Shown piece by piece: positions 1 to 8,444 of a stretch of 48,030 nt of DNA (positions are counted from its first letter, which is position 1; each line of letters starts with the position of its first letter). Origin of the DNA: Planctomycetota bacterium. GTDB lineage: Bacteria > Planctomycetota > E44-bin39. The notes beneath the pieces are model-generated. The model was not told where the DNA came from. It searched no databases and saw only the letters and a list, made by a program, of their open reading frames with translations. Location of the stretch: NCBI GenBank assembly GCA_004376375.1, contig SOJX01000135.1:1-48030 (forward strand). Direction: 5' to 3'. The translations under genes and the position numbers were made by a program.

Positions 1-24
1 TCCTATCTCTTATCTAATATCTCA

Positions 25-66
25 TATCTCCTATCTCCTATCTCCTATCTCCTATCTCCTATCTCC
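25..66. repeat. Tandem heptamer array (TATCTCC)x6
   Basis: Six perfect consecutive copies of TATCTCC, flanked on the left (1-24) by degenerate copies. It lies downstream of the wtpC-like gene, which reads leftwards. The 7-bp period is the same as in other intergenic arrays of this window although the unit sequence differs. Confidence 0.95.
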
Positions 67-204
67 TATCACTTTTCACCTATCACTTTTCACTTATCCC
101 TTTAAGACACGCGCAGCAAGCTGCGCCGCTAAACAAATATTTTTCTTATTCTTTTCTTCTCTTATCACTTATCACTTTTCACCTATCACTTTTCACTTAT
201 CCCT
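67..204. repeat. Duplicated 35-bp block of CACTTTT/CACTTAT heptamers
   Basis: A 35-bp block made of heptamers such as CACTTTT, CACCTAT and CACTTAT occurs identically at 67-101 and 170-204. The second copy reaches into the last codons of the leftward gene ending at 197. Between the copies lies a hairpin and AT-rich sequence without a gene. Confidence 0.9.
111..126 (-). terminator. Hairpin after wtpC-like gene
   Basis: GCGCAGC at 111-117 and GCTGCGC at 120-126 form a perfect 7-bp GC-rich stem with a two-base spacer, about 70 bp past the leftward operon's last stop. No T-run follows on the minus strand, so a terminator role is only suggested by its position. Confidence 0.4.
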
Positions 205-1240
205 CCCCCGCTATCGCGTGTACCGCGCTTTCGGGCCAGTAGAGGAATACTTCCCGGCCGACGCCGACTCCAGACGCTTTTTCAACCGATGCATGGACCG
301 TAAGAATATTCGAGTCCTCAACAGATACTTCGAGCTCCACGTATTCGCCGAAATCCCGGACTGCCGCCACCTTGCCCGAAACCGTATGGCGGTCCTCTTC
401 CCCGGTAAGTATTATCTGTTCCGGGCGAATCATGAGCCACCCTTCGGAGCCGGGCGGGGGTTCGGCGAGCGTCACGCTCCCCCAGGCGGTCCGGGCCTTG
501 TTTCCATCGAAACTTGCCTTGAAAATATTCGCACCGCCGAGAAATTCCGCGACAAACCTGCTCGACGGTGCGCGGAAAATCTTCGCAAGCGGTCCCGTTT
601 CCAGTATCCTTCCGGCGTTCATTACCGCGCATGTCCGGGCGCAGCTCCACGCCTCGTGACGGTCGTGAGTGACGTGGAGCGTTGTCATCCCCAGCTCGGA
701 GTGGACCATCCTGAGGATCTTGAGAATATCGTTGCGCTCATTGTGGTCGAGCATCCCGACGGGCTCGTCCAGAAGCAGCAGCTTCGGCTCGACAATCAGG
801 CTTCTTGCGAGAGAGACTTTTTTACTCTCCCCACCCGAGAGCTTCGTCGCGGGGCGGTTTTTCAGGTTTTGCAGGCCAAACAGGTCAAGGTATTGACCGA
901 GTCTGTCTTTTCGCTCCGATGATGTAAGCTTCAGGTATTTCAATCCGAACGCGATATTCTCTTCGACCGTCATGTGCGGAAAAAGGTCTGTAATCTGCGC
1001 GACATATCCGACCCTGCGTTTGTTAGGCGGCAGAGCGCCGATATCGTTATCTCCAAGGCTGATTTTACCGTTCTCTATCCCAAGTACCCCGATAATGCAT
1101 TTTATCAGCGTCGACTTGCCGCAACCCGTCGGTCCCAGCAGCACCACGTAGTCGCCTTTCTCGATTTCAAGCGAAACCGGTCCGAGCCTGAAATCACCCA
1201 GGGTCGTTTCCAGTTCCGATATGTTGAAATACGAAGGCAT
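197..1240 (-). CDS. wtpC: Tungstate/molybdate ABC transporter ATPase
   Basis: ATP-hydrolysing subunit of an oxyanion importer, 347 residues, cytoplasmic. Visible motifs: Walker A GPTGCGKST near residue 37, signature LSGGESKK near 134, Walker B LLLLDEP near 155 and the switch histidine in HVTHD near 190. The last ~80 residues look like a TOBE-type oxyanion-sensing domain, usual for ModC/WtpC/CysA ATPases. The start codon at 1240 overlaps the stop of the permease gene by one base (TAATG), so the two are translationally coupled. Assignment to tungstate rather than sulfate or molybdate rests on the WtpA-like binding protein in the same operon. The 3' end is entered by a heptamer repeat. Confidence 0.8.
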   Translation of the reverse strand: MPSYFNISELETTLGDFRLGPVSLEIEKGDYVVLLGPTGCGKSTLIKCIIGVLGIENGKISLGDNDIGALPPNKRRVGYVAQITDLFPHMTVEENIAFGLKYLKLTSSERKDRLGQYLDLFGLQNLKNRPATKLSGGESKKVSLARSLIVEPKLLLLDEPVGMLDHNERNDILKILRMVHSELGMTTLHVTHDRHEAWSCARTCAVMNAGRILETGPLAKIFRAPSSRFVAEFLGGANIFKASFDGNKARTAWGSVTLAEPPPGSEGWLMIRPEQIILTGEEDRHTVSGKVAAVRDFGEYVELEVSVEDSNILTVHASVEKASGVGVGREVFLYWPESAVHAIAGEG

Positions 1241-2622
1241 TAAATTTCACCCGTCTGATGCATCGTGCGCATCGTACGCGCAGCAAGTTGCAGCAGGAAA
1301 AACATCGCCAGCGAGAAAAGCAGGAGCAGCGACACAAGCGGCGCCGTCTCGATAATCCCCACGCTGGTGAAGCGGTTGTACGCCGCCACTGGGGCGGTTT
1401 CGGGGTAAGGCGCGATAAAGAGCAGCGCGCCGAATTCGCCCGCGGCCCTCGCCCACGCCAGAACCGCGCTGAGGAAAAGCCCCCTCGCTGCAAGCGGCAC
1501 GGCCACGCGCCGAAACGACCCGAAAGACGACGCCCCGAGCGTGCGGGCGACGGTTTCGAGCCCGCGGGGAACGCTGTCAAAGGCCGCGATAGAGCTTTTC
1601 ATTATAAAGGGCATCGCCACGAATATCTGCGCGAGGCAGATGCCGAGCATTGTGCCGTCGAACTGTATTCCGAAAGCGCTGAAAAGAGCTTCCCCGAGAA
1701 ACTGCTGTTTGCTGAAAACCCTGAGCAGGGCAAGGCCGGCGACCGACTGCGGAATTACGATAGGCACGTCGATAAGCGAAAGCAGAACGGTTTTGCCGGA
1801 AAATTCAAGCCTGCTTATGGCATAGGCCAGCGGGATGCAGAAAGCCGCGAGAATAATTGTGGAAACGGTCGCCGTGACCGCGGTCATGTATATCGCGCTG
1901 CGTATCCTTTCGTCCCGTATGATGTTCAGGATGCTGTGGGGGCTCTCGCCCAGCATCAGGACCGCGACCGGCAGCAAAACGAGAAACAGCAGCACCAGCC
2001 CGCTCCCGAGAAATATTACCGCAGTCGTCGAAGGCTTATTCTCGGCGGCTGAGAACACAACCTTGAGAATGAAGAACGAGCTTATCGCCGCCTCCCACGC
2101 GTAAGGCTGGCAGACGGTGAACGAAAGTACCAGCGCCCAGAAATACGCCACGAGCTTCAGCTTCCGCGCGGTGGCTCCAAGGCCGAGCAGCGAAAGCAGG
2201 AACAGTGCCTCGGCGTTGCTCATCCAGACTACAAAAATAAAAAAGAGAAGAAAGTAACTCGCCACAAACGTAACGCAGTGCGCCAGAGACAGCTCACTGA
2301 AGATTCTGAAGCCGACGTAAAGTATCAATATGTTGACGAGGAGTATCGTGCCGCTGGTCAGGAGATCGGGCGCCATGCGCTGCCCGATAAACGCGTGGCT
2401 CGCGATCAGGAGCATCACGCCGACGCCTTCGAGCACGGGGACGGTACCGCGGACAATCCATACGCAAAGGAAAATGTTCCCCAGGAGAAGGAGCAGGTTG
2501 AAGAACTCGAACGGCACGATCCAACCGGCAACGCCGAGCACGATATGCAGCAGCAGGTGGCATGTGAGAATGGCCGGAGGCAGAATACGCTTGAAGCGTG
2601 CTTTGCTGCCCTGGTCCATCAA
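1240..2622 (-). CDS. wtpB: Tungstate/molybdate ABC permease with extra N-terminal membrane domain
   Basis: Inner-membrane permease of the same importer. The C-terminal ~255 residues are a normal ModB/CysT-type permease with an EAA-like loop (RTLGASSFGSFRR...) followed by ARAAGEFGALL. The N-terminal ~195 residues are a further hydrophobic region with about six predicted membrane spans, so at 460 residues the protein is much longer than the usual ~250. The start at 2622 overlaps the end of the binding-protein gene by four bases (ATGA). The function of the extra region is unknown; it could be a domain fused from another membrane protein. Confidence 0.75.
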   Translation of the reverse strand: MMDQGSKARFKRILPPAILTCHLLLHIVLGVAGWIVPFEFFNLLLLLGNIFLCVWIVRGTVPVLEGVGVMLLIASHAFIGQRMAPDLLTSGTILLVNILILYVGFRIFSELSLAHCVTFVASYFLLFFIFVVWMSNAEALFLLSLLGLGATARKLKLVAYFWALVLSFTVCQPYAWEAAISSFFILKVVFSAAENKPSTTAVIFLGSGLVLLFLVLLPVAVLMLGESPHSILNIIRDERIRSAIYMTAVTATVSTIILAAFCIPLAYAISRLEFSGKTVLLSLIDVPIVIPQSVAGLALLRVFSKQQFLGEALFSAFGIQFDGTMLGICLAQIFVAMPFIMKSSIAAFDSVPRGLETVARTLGASSFGSFRRVAVPLAARGLFLSAVLAWARAAGEFGALLFIAPYPETAPVAAYNRFTSVGIIETAPLVSLLLLFSLAMFFLLQLAARTMRTMHQTGEI

Positions 2623-3566
2623 AATTCTCCAGCATAATCCGCGAAACTATCGAAAGGTTTGAAACTGTCTCTGGGACCGTAGAATTTCGGCTTGAAGAAA
2701 ATGAATCCTTTGGAAGTAAAAACGTCTTTCCTGTCGCTCAGGATATATCGGACAAATTCAATCGCCTTTTCCCTGCCGGGCGCGTTATCGGGAATCGTCA
2801 GGCCGTATGTAATCCGGGAGCCTTTTATTTTAATCGTTTCCTTCTTGCCCGCCTTGAGCCCGGTGAACGAAACTTCCGTACCCGAATAGTCCACGCCCGG
2901 CGAGCCGAGATTGATTTCCTTTTGAAGCTCGATGAAGCGGATATCGTTTTTCAGGCAGGTCGTGCGATACAGGAACCCGTAACCCACGTCTCCTGCCTTA
3001 AGGAGCGCGGCAAGCTGCGAAACGTGTTCGACCGTTTTTACGCTTTTTTTCCTGAGTTTTTCGCCAAGCCCGGGGTGCCCCTTTTTTTCCTTGAGCGCCC
3101 ACACGAGCAACGTGCGGTAACCTATAGGCCCGAGGTTTTCGTCGACGCGCCCGAGCCGGATTTTTTCGTCGAGCAGGACCGGCACCCAGTCCTTTTCCGC
3201 GTCGTCCACTTTCTTCGCGCGGGTCCCCACGCCGAGGACCACAGAATCGTGGGCAAAATCCAGCCTCCAGCTGCAGCGGGAGGATGCGATATTCCGAAGC
3301 AGCCCGCTGTCGGCCACGATAAGCAGATCGCACTCGCGGCCGAGCTCGGTCACTTTGCGGCACGCGACCTGGCTCCCGCTTACTTCGCTGACGAGTTTTA
3401 CGCCCAGCGATTTTTCCTGTTCGGCGCGTATCGCGTCCATCACCGGGCTGTAGCAGGGCGCGTGAAAGACCACGAGTTTTCCGCTGCCGTCCGTGCATGA
3501 CGTAAGCAGAACAACGGACAGAAGGACGGGAACAAGCGTTACACAGATTTTCAGGCTGAACACCAT
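2619..3566 (-). CDS. wtpA: WtpA-like tungstate/molybdate-binding lipoprotein
   Basis: Extracytoplasmic solute-binding protein, 315 residues. The N-terminus is a lipoprotein signal with a lipobox-like VVLLTSC (Cys near residue 24). After it comes the pattern seen in WtpA/ModA proteins: a VFHAPCYSPVMDAI segment, a SGSQVACRKVTELGRECD segment with the oxyanion-binding serine region, and LLIVADSGLL. It would deliver tungstate or molybdate to the permease encoded immediately downstream. The start codon directly follows the stop of the activase gene (TAAATG), so it sits inside a five-gene operon. Tungstate versus molybdate cannot be decided by eye. Confidence 0.75.
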   Translation of the reverse strand: MVFSLKICVTLVPVLLSVVLLTSCTDGSGKLVVFHAPCYSPVMDAIRAEQEKSLGVKLVSEVSGSQVACRKVTELGRECDLLIVADSGLLRNIASSRCSWRLDFAHDSVVLGVGTRAKKVDDAEKDWVPVLLDEKIRLGRVDENLGPIGYRTLLVWALKEKKGHPGLGEKLRKKSVKTVEHVSQLAALLKAGDVGYGFLYRTTCLKNDIRFIELQKEINLGSPGVDYSGTEVSFTGLKAGKKETIKIKGSRITYGLTIPDNAPGREKAIEFVRYILSDRKDVFTSKGFIFFKPKFYGPRDSFKPFDSFADYAGEF

Positions 3567-4349
3567 TTACTTCATCTTCCCGCTGATCGCAATCGCCGCG
3601 CCCAGGGCCACCATCGTCTGCGGTTTGTCGGGCACGTATATTTCCCTGTTCAGGTTCTCCTCGAGCGCTTTCACGAGCGCCCTGTTGCGAGCCCCTCCTC
3701 CGACGAAACAGAGGGCTCCTTCCTGCCCGACCCGTCTTATCATTGGACAGATTTTTTCGGCAATGGCATTATGGATAGCGGCCGAGATATCGGCCTTGTC
3801 TACGCGCCGCGCGAGGAGCGAGATGACTTCGCTTTCCGCGAAGACGGCGCAGGTTGAATTCATCTGTATCATGGTTTCCGAGTGGAGCGCCGACTCGACG
3901 AAATCCTCGTAAGATAGACCGAGCTTCCTCGCGAGCATTTCCAGAAAACGTCCCGTACCGGCCGCGCATTTCTCGTTCATCGAGAACTCGCCGACCTCTC
4001 CGTTCTCCTTGAGCCCGATGACCTTGGTGTCCTGCCCGCCGACGTCGATTATCGTTCCGATATGTCCGACGGGCGAGTCGGTGAAACCCACGCCGAGCGC
4101 GCAGGCCTTGATCTCCGTAATCACCATGTCCCCGAAGTCCGCGAGCCTCCGGCCGTAGCCCGTCGTCGCGATGCCCTCAACGTCGGAGCTTTTAACGCCC
4201 GACTCGCTGCAGCACCTGTCGAGCACCTCGCGCGCTGACTCGCCCGGCAGGCTCCCGCTCGGGATAACAAGCTCGCCTATGACTTTGCCGTCTTCGAAAA
4301 GCACGGTCTTGCTTGTGGTAGAGCCGACGTCAACTCCTGCGATAATCAT
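3567..4349 (-). CDS. 2-Hydroxyacyl-CoA dehydratase/DCCP-type activase (ATPase)
   Basis: Member of the BadF/BadG/HgdC ATPase family (ASKHA fold), 260 residues. Seen: an N-terminal GVDVGSTTSKTV phosphate-binding loop, IDVGGQDTKVI, NEKCAAGTGRFLE and the second cysteine in NSTCAVFAESEV. In this family these two cysteines of each monomer hold one [4Fe-4S] cluster at the dimer interface. It injects electrons, driven by ATP, into a partner protein, almost certainly the product of the gene 11 bp upstream. It is extremely oxygen-sensitive in characterised members, which points to an anaerobe. Confidence 0.88.
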   Translation of the reverse strand: MIIAGVDVGSTTSKTVLFEDGKVIGELVIPSGSLPGESAREVLDRCCSESGVKSSDVEGIATTGYGRRLADFGDMVITEIKACALGVGFTDSPVGHIGTIIDVGGQDTKVIGLKENGEVGEFSMNEKCAAGTGRFLEMLARKLGLSYEDFVESALHSETMIQMNSTCAVFAESEVISLLARRVDKADISAAIHNAIAEKICPMIRRVGQEGALCFVGGGARNRALVKALEENLNREIYVPDKPQTMVALGAAIAISGKMK

Positions 4350-4360
4350 GGCAAGCCCTC

Positions 4361-5608
4361 TTAAAGCGTTTCCAGGAAAGCCTCTATCCTGACCCTGAGC
4401 TGCTCCGTATCTTCGAGGCTGTAGTCCGTGCGGACGTTAAAGAACGGGATGTTGCGCTCCCTCATCACCTGCCCTATACGGTAATTCTCCACGTCAAAAA
4501 GCTGGCACAGGCGCAACGAGTAATTCACGACGCCGCCGGCCGACAAACTTTCGTACAGTTCCAGTATCCGGTTAATGCGGGTGTTCTGCGAAATGAAGCA
4601 GGGACAGATGGAGGCGAAAACGTACCTGCCCGCAAGCGCGCGTAGCAGCGATTGCATGCTTTTTTCCTCGACCACAACCGGGTCGAAATGGCTCTGCGCG
4701 CCCGTGCAGACGGTGTCCGCCACGATGTCGGCTCCGCATTCCTCGAGCAGGTTCAATACTTTAAAATTCGGCCAGATAATCGGGGCGCCCGTAAGGACCA
4801 GCCTCGGGCGGAGGCTTTTTTTCGGAGGCTCCGCGTTCTTCAGTTCATCGAGCACTTTCGTGGTTTCCTCGATCCAGCGTTCAGGCGAGACTATCCCGAA
4901 AGCCGAGGCCTGGACAATCAGGAAAAGATCGCGGATGGAAAGGGCCCGGGGGTCCTGAGACCTGAGTTCCTGCAGCCGGCGGACCAGCGAGCTCTTCGCC
5001 CGCCCGAGGTCGATAGCCTTTTTCAATGCAGACTTTGATAATTTAACTTTAAGGTTCTGCCGGAGAAATTCAACGAGGCGCTTCATTTCCGCGTATACCT
5101 GTTTTATATACATCCTGTGATTCTGTTCGGGAGGCAGGTTGAGCATGAACGTCGGCTTGAAATCATTCAGGACTTCGCCCATTTTTCTTTTCGCGTCGCA
5201 ACTGGTGGGGATTATCAGAAGATCGCAGCTCGAGGCGAGCGAATCTTCCTGAAGAAAAATCCCGAAAGAAGCCTTCGCAACCGGGCATATTTCACCCGAC
5301 AGAATTTCCTCGCCCGTGATGGCGGCGATATTATTACCGCCGTCGAGCCGGACGGGAACGGCCCCCATTGCATGGATAATTTCCGCCGGAACCATATTAC
5401 AGAAATATCCCACAAGCGGTTTGTCAGCCTTAGCCGTATCTCTTTTCAGCAGGATTTCCTCGAAGAAGCTGATATTGGAGGGGCGCGTCGGCAGCTCCGA
5501 CAGGATTCTGGCCTGCTCCTGCTCGATGAAAAGCTGCTTCTGCTTTGCCTTCGGGTTGTCGGTAGACTTCGGTGTTATCCCGTATAGATTATCAAATTGC
5601 TTTTGCAT
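4361..5608 (-). CDS. 2-Hydroxyacyl-CoA dehydratase family / double-cubane-cluster-like protein
   Basis: 415-residue single-subunit member of the HgdB/BcrC/FldB family. Cysteines that could hold iron-sulfur clusters appear in VGYFCNMVPAE, EICPVAKAS, IPTSCDAKRK, TVCTGAQSH and SICPCFIS. Only one dehydratase-type gene accompanies the activase. That fits the YjiM/double-cubane-cluster protein branch better than true two-subunit dehydratases, but the substrate is unknown. It is the first gene of a leftward operon (this gene, activase, wtpA, wtpB, wtpC). No strong Shine-Dalgarno is seen before the ATG at 5608. Confidence 0.75.
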   Translation of the reverse strand: MQKQFDNLYGITPKSTDNPKAKQKQLFIEQEQARILSELPTRPSNISFFEEILLKRDTAKADKPLVGYFCNMVPAEIIHAMGAVPVRLDGGNNIAAITGEEILSGEICPVAKASFGIFLQEDSLASSCDLLIIPTSCDAKRKMGEVLNDFKPTFMLNLPPEQNHRMYIKQVYAEMKRLVEFLRQNLKVKLSKSALKKAIDLGRAKSSLVRRLQELRSQDPRALSIRDLFLIVQASAFGIVSPERWIEETTKVLDELKNAEPPKKSLRPRLVLTGAPIIWPNFKVLNLLEECGADIVADTVCTGAQSHFDPVVVEEKSMQSLLRALAGRYVFASICPCFISQNTRINRILELYESLSAGGVVNYSLRLCQLFDVENYRIGQVMRERNIPFFNVRTDYSLEDTEQLRVRIEAFLETL

Positions 5609-5750
5609 ATTCGGTTTCTGTCTGCCTTTTCCGTTGGTTTGCCCTTATCGAGTCAACTGTCCCTGCATGCAATTCTTCATCACCGAGTGACTCGGATCGA
5701 CCTTGAAACATTCTCATAGTGCAGTTTTCGACCGGTTTTTTCAACAATAT

Positions 5751-5764
5751 TTTTGCATGCAAAA
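5751..5764. promoter_or_regulatory. 14-bp perfect palindrome TTTTGCATGCAAAA
   Basis: A self-complementary 14-bp site in the divergent space between the leftward dehydratase operon and the rightward fusion-protein gene, just upstream of the putative -35. A related 16-bp palindrome with the same core lies at 9061-9076. It may be a dimeric repressor/activator site; no regulator is assigned. Confidence 0.35.
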
Positions 5765-5769
5765 TAGAT

Positions 5770-5797
5770 TTGTGTTGGTCGCCTCACTGTGTATAAT
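5770..5797 (+). promoter_or_regulatory. Putative sigma-70-type promoter
   Basis: A perfect -10 box TATAAT at 5792-5797 is preceded, 16 bp upstream, by TTGTGT (5770-5775). This would start transcription around 5804, about 68 bp before the ATG at 5872. Confidence 0.45.
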
Positions 5798-5871
5798 CGT
5801 CCGGAGTCACCGGGACTTGCCGCCGGTAAAACCGATGTCGGAAATTCAGCTCACAAATATGGAGAAAACCA

Positions 5872-7194
5872 ATGGAACGCTTGATTCGCCTTGTTTTCCT
5901 TTCGTTCGGCATGGCCGCCCTTCTGATGCTGCCGTGCGCTTGCGCCAACGGTGCGAACAAAAATTCCGGCGCCGCGGATAAGCCCGCGGCCGAAAAGCCC
6001 GGGCCGGAAGAAACGCCGCCGGTAGTGGAGGAAAAACCGGTGGTGAAAAAAAAGCCGGCGGAAAAGGCAAAGCCTGTTGAAAAGAAAAAACCGGGAGACC
6101 TTTCCGGTATCCTTGCGCTGGCGACCACCTGCGACGTGAAGGCCGAGCTGAAGGCCTACAGCGGTAAGCTTCTCCTCAAAAGCCTTATCGAGCCGGGAAC
6201 GCCGGTGAAAAAAGGCGACGTGCTCGCACTGCTCGAGGCGCCGGACATGGACGATACCCTGAAGGAAGCCGGAAACAGCCTCGAGTCCATCGAGCAATCC
6301 TATGCCTCCCTGAAGGCGGAAAACGAGCGTGCGGCGAAAAGCGACAAACTCAAACTGGACAGGGCAAAGCATTCATTGAAAACCACGGAAGATAACCTCG
6401 ATAAGTGGAACAAAGAAGAGCGGGTTGACAAAATCCGATCGGCTGAAATGAACATTGAGCGTCTCAGGCACAGCATCGAGGACCAGAAAGATGAGCTCGC
6501 CCAGCTCGACAAGCTGTACGAGGGCAACGAGCTGGCCAAGGAAAGCCAGGATATCGTACTGAAGCGTGCCCGGCGCAACCTCAAGCGTTCGGAAGAGTCG
6601 CTGGTGTTGCGGGAACGCTCTCACAAGCGTTTTCTTGATTACGATATCCCGAAAACCGATAAAGACAAAGCCTACGCGGTTGACTCAGCCATGCAGACAC
6701 TGCAGAAGATCCTGGACGACCGGAAGGAGGACAAGACACTTGTGACTCTGAAAATCAGGCTCAACCGAACGGCGGTCTCGGTGCGGAAGGCAAAAGAGAA
6801 ACTCGATGACCTCCAGAAAGACATGGACAACCTGACGCTCAAAGCACCGTTCGACGGCATCGCCGTGGTCGGCAAGGTTGCCGGAAATCCCGGCACATCC
6901 GCCAAGTTGAAGGTCGGCGACAAAATCGCGAAGGGCTCCGTGGTGGCCGGTGTGTTCGACCCCGCGCTTTTTACAGTCACGGTACAGGTGCCGGCAAAGA
7001 AGGCTGTTACCATCAATAAGGGTGCGAAGGCTCAGGTGAAGGTAGCTGCTTTCGACCTCACGCTGCCGGGAACCGTCAAGGCGCGCGCACTGACGGCAAA
7101 AGCGGACAAGGTCGCGGTTGTGATAGAAGTCCGAGGCAAAGAGCAGATTTTGTTCCCCGGGCTTTCCGGCAAAGTAACCTTCCCGGAGGAATAG
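5872..7194 (+). CDS. Membrane-fusion/HlyD-like envelope protein
   Basis: 440 residues. An N-terminal signal peptide ends around the LMLPCACANG stretch (possible lipoprotein cysteine). A Pro/Lys/Glu-rich linker (residues ~40-78, TonB-like spacing) follows. Then comes a biotinyl-lipoyl-like half (YSGKLLLKSLIEPGTPVKKG ... DVLALLE), a long coiled coil (~120-315) and the second lipoyl half (LTLKAPFDGIAVVGKVAG), then a beta-barrel-like C-terminus. That order is the architecture of periplasmic adaptor proteins of efflux or secretion pumps. No pump or outer-membrane channel is adjacent, which is unusual. The ATG at 5872 has GGAGA upstream. The next gene begins 3 bp after its stop. Confidence 0.7.
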   Translation: MERLIRLVFLSFGMAALLMLPCACANGANKNSGAADKPAAEKPGPEETPPVVEEKPVVKKKPAEKAKPVEKKKPGDLSGILALATTCDVKAELKAYSGKLLLKSLIEPGTPVKKGDVLALLEAPDMDDTLKEAGNSLESIEQSYASLKAENERAAKSDKLKLDRAKHSLKTTEDNLDKWNKEERVDKIRSAEMNIERLRHSIEDQKDELAQLDKLYEGNELAKESQDIVLKRARRNLKRSEESLVLRERSHKRFLDYDIPKTDKDKAYAVDSAMQTLQKILDDRKEDKTLVTLKIRLNRTAVSVRKAKEKLDDLQKDMDNLTLKAPFDGIAVVGKVAGNPGTSAKLKVGDKIAKGSVVAGVFDPALFTVTVQVPAKKAVTINKGAKAQVKVAAFDLTLPGTVKARALTAKADKVAVVIEVRGKEQILFPGLSGKVTFPEE

Positions 7195-7197
7195 GGT

Positions 7198-8397
7198 ATG
7201 ACGTCTACTCCACGGTTCCGCCTGCTCACTTTCGTTATAACCGTTATATTGATGCTTCTTATAGTGATATGGTGGATTGTAATCTATCGCGGGAAAGGGC
7301 AACCAGGACCCGCGGGGGATGGTCAGGCCAAAGCGTCAATGTGGAAACCCGAATACCAGGCCTCGCTCGACCGCGCGGTAAAATGGCTGCTCGATAATCA
7401 GCACAAGGACGGGCGCTGGGGACATTTCCTGCCGAAACGGCCGAACGATATCTATCTCGGCGGTGTCAACTCGCTCAAGGCTTTCGGGAGCGCGAGCTCG
7501 GCCCTGTGCTGCATGGCGCTGCTTATGCAGCCGGGGAGCGAAAAGGTAAATGCCGCCCTGCGCAAGGGATACAGGTATCTCATAAACTCCCCTGACACCG
7601 CCCGCGTCACCGGCACGACCTTCTACAACATCTGGTCGCACTCATACATGCTTCAGGCTATCTCACGCGGGCTCAAAGACGAGCGCCTGAAGGACCTGCA
7701 CGCGGATTTGAAGAAGCGCGGCGAACACGAGCTGAAGCGCCTGCTCAGTCTTCAGGCCCCCAACGGCGGTTACGGCTACTATGATTTCTATTACAAGACA
7801 TACCGGCCGTCGGGCCGTATGGCGAATTCCTTCTGCGCGGCAACGGCGGCGGTGGCGTTCAAGGAGGCACGAAAAGCCGGATTCGAAGTGCCTGAAAAAC
7901 GTATTCGTTCTGCCCTGGACTACATTTTCCGGATGCGGTTTCCCAACGGTGCTTATGCGTATTCCACGCCCAGCGAGCGTTACCCGCACGGGTCGGCCAG
8001 CAAGATACGCGGCTCGCTTGGCCGCTCCCAGGCCTGCAACAACGGCCTGATAATCTGGGATCGTCTGAAAAAAGAAGATATCCGGAAAGGTTTCGAGAAT
8101 TTCATCGAAGAGCACGAGTTCATCGAGATGGGCCGCTGCCGGCAATTCCCGCACGAAGCCTGGTACGCGACCGCGCCCTACTATTACTACTACGGCCACT
8201 ACTACGCATCACGGAACCTGGACCACCTGCCCGGGAAAGTCCGGAAGAGCTTTACAGAACAGCTCACCGATTTCATCGTCCTTACGCAGTTCGACGATGG
8301 CTCGTTCTGGGATTTCCCTCTGTACGGCTACACAAAAGCCTACGGCACAGGTTTCGGCGCTCTCATCCTCAGCAACTGCAGAAAACATCTGCAATAG
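7198..8397 (+). CDS. Membrane-anchored alpha/alpha-toroid (prenyltransferase/squalene-cyclase-repeat-like) protein
   Basis: 399 residues. One N-terminal membrane anchor (residues ~8-30) is followed by repeats of the kind LDRAVKWLLDNQHKDGRWG, ALDYIFRMRFPNGAYAYS and LTQFDDGSFWDFPLYGYT. These match the QxxxGxW-like signature of prenyltransferase/squalene-oxidase toroids. The DxDD acid motif of true hopene cyclases was not seen, so an enzyme activity should not be assumed; many such bacterial proteins are uncharacterised envelope proteins. Co-transcribed with the adaptor-like gene (GGAGGAAT Shine-Dalgarno overlapping its stop). Confidence 0.65.
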   Translation: MTSTPRFRLLTFVITVILMLLIVIWWIVIYRGKGQPGPAGDGQAKASMWKPEYQASLDRAVKWLLDNQHKDGRWGHFLPKRPNDIYLGGVNSLKAFGSASSALCCMALLMQPGSEKVNAALRKGYRYLINSPDTARVTGTTFYNIWSHSYMLQAISRGLKDERLKDLHADLKKRGEHELKRLLSLQAPNGGYGYYDFYYKTYRPSGRMANSFCAATAAVAFKEARKAGFEVPEKRIRSALDYIFRMRFPNGAYAYSTPSERYPHGSASKIRGSLGRSQACNNGLIIWDRLKKEDIRKGFENFIEEHEFIEMGRCRQFPHEAWYATAPYYYYYGHYYASRNLDHLPGKVRKSFTEQLTDFIVLTQFDDGSFWDFPLYGYTKAYGTGFGALILSNCRKHLQ

Positions 8398-8402
8398 GTA
8401 GA

Positions 8403-8420
8403 CCCGACACTCCTGTCGGG
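8403..8420 (+). terminator. Hairpin after toroid gene
   Basis: CCCGACA (8403-8409) and TGTCGGG (8414-8420) form a perfect 7-bp stem with a CTCC loop, six bases after the stop codon. No U-run follows, so it may be a repeat-derived RNA stabiliser rather than an intrinsic terminator. It marks the left border of the AT-rich island. Confidence 0.45.
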
Positions 8421-8444
8421 CAATATACTTATTGGAGTATACGA

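Noticed and set aside
1..204. Possible CRISPR array
   Set aside because: Units are 7 bp and directly adjacent, with no unique spacers of constant length; the same holds for the other heptamer arrays.
1258..3500. Long plus-strand open frames opposite the wtp genes
   Set aside because: Antisense shadows of GC-rich real genes with clear ABC-transporter motifs; no ribosome-binding sites.
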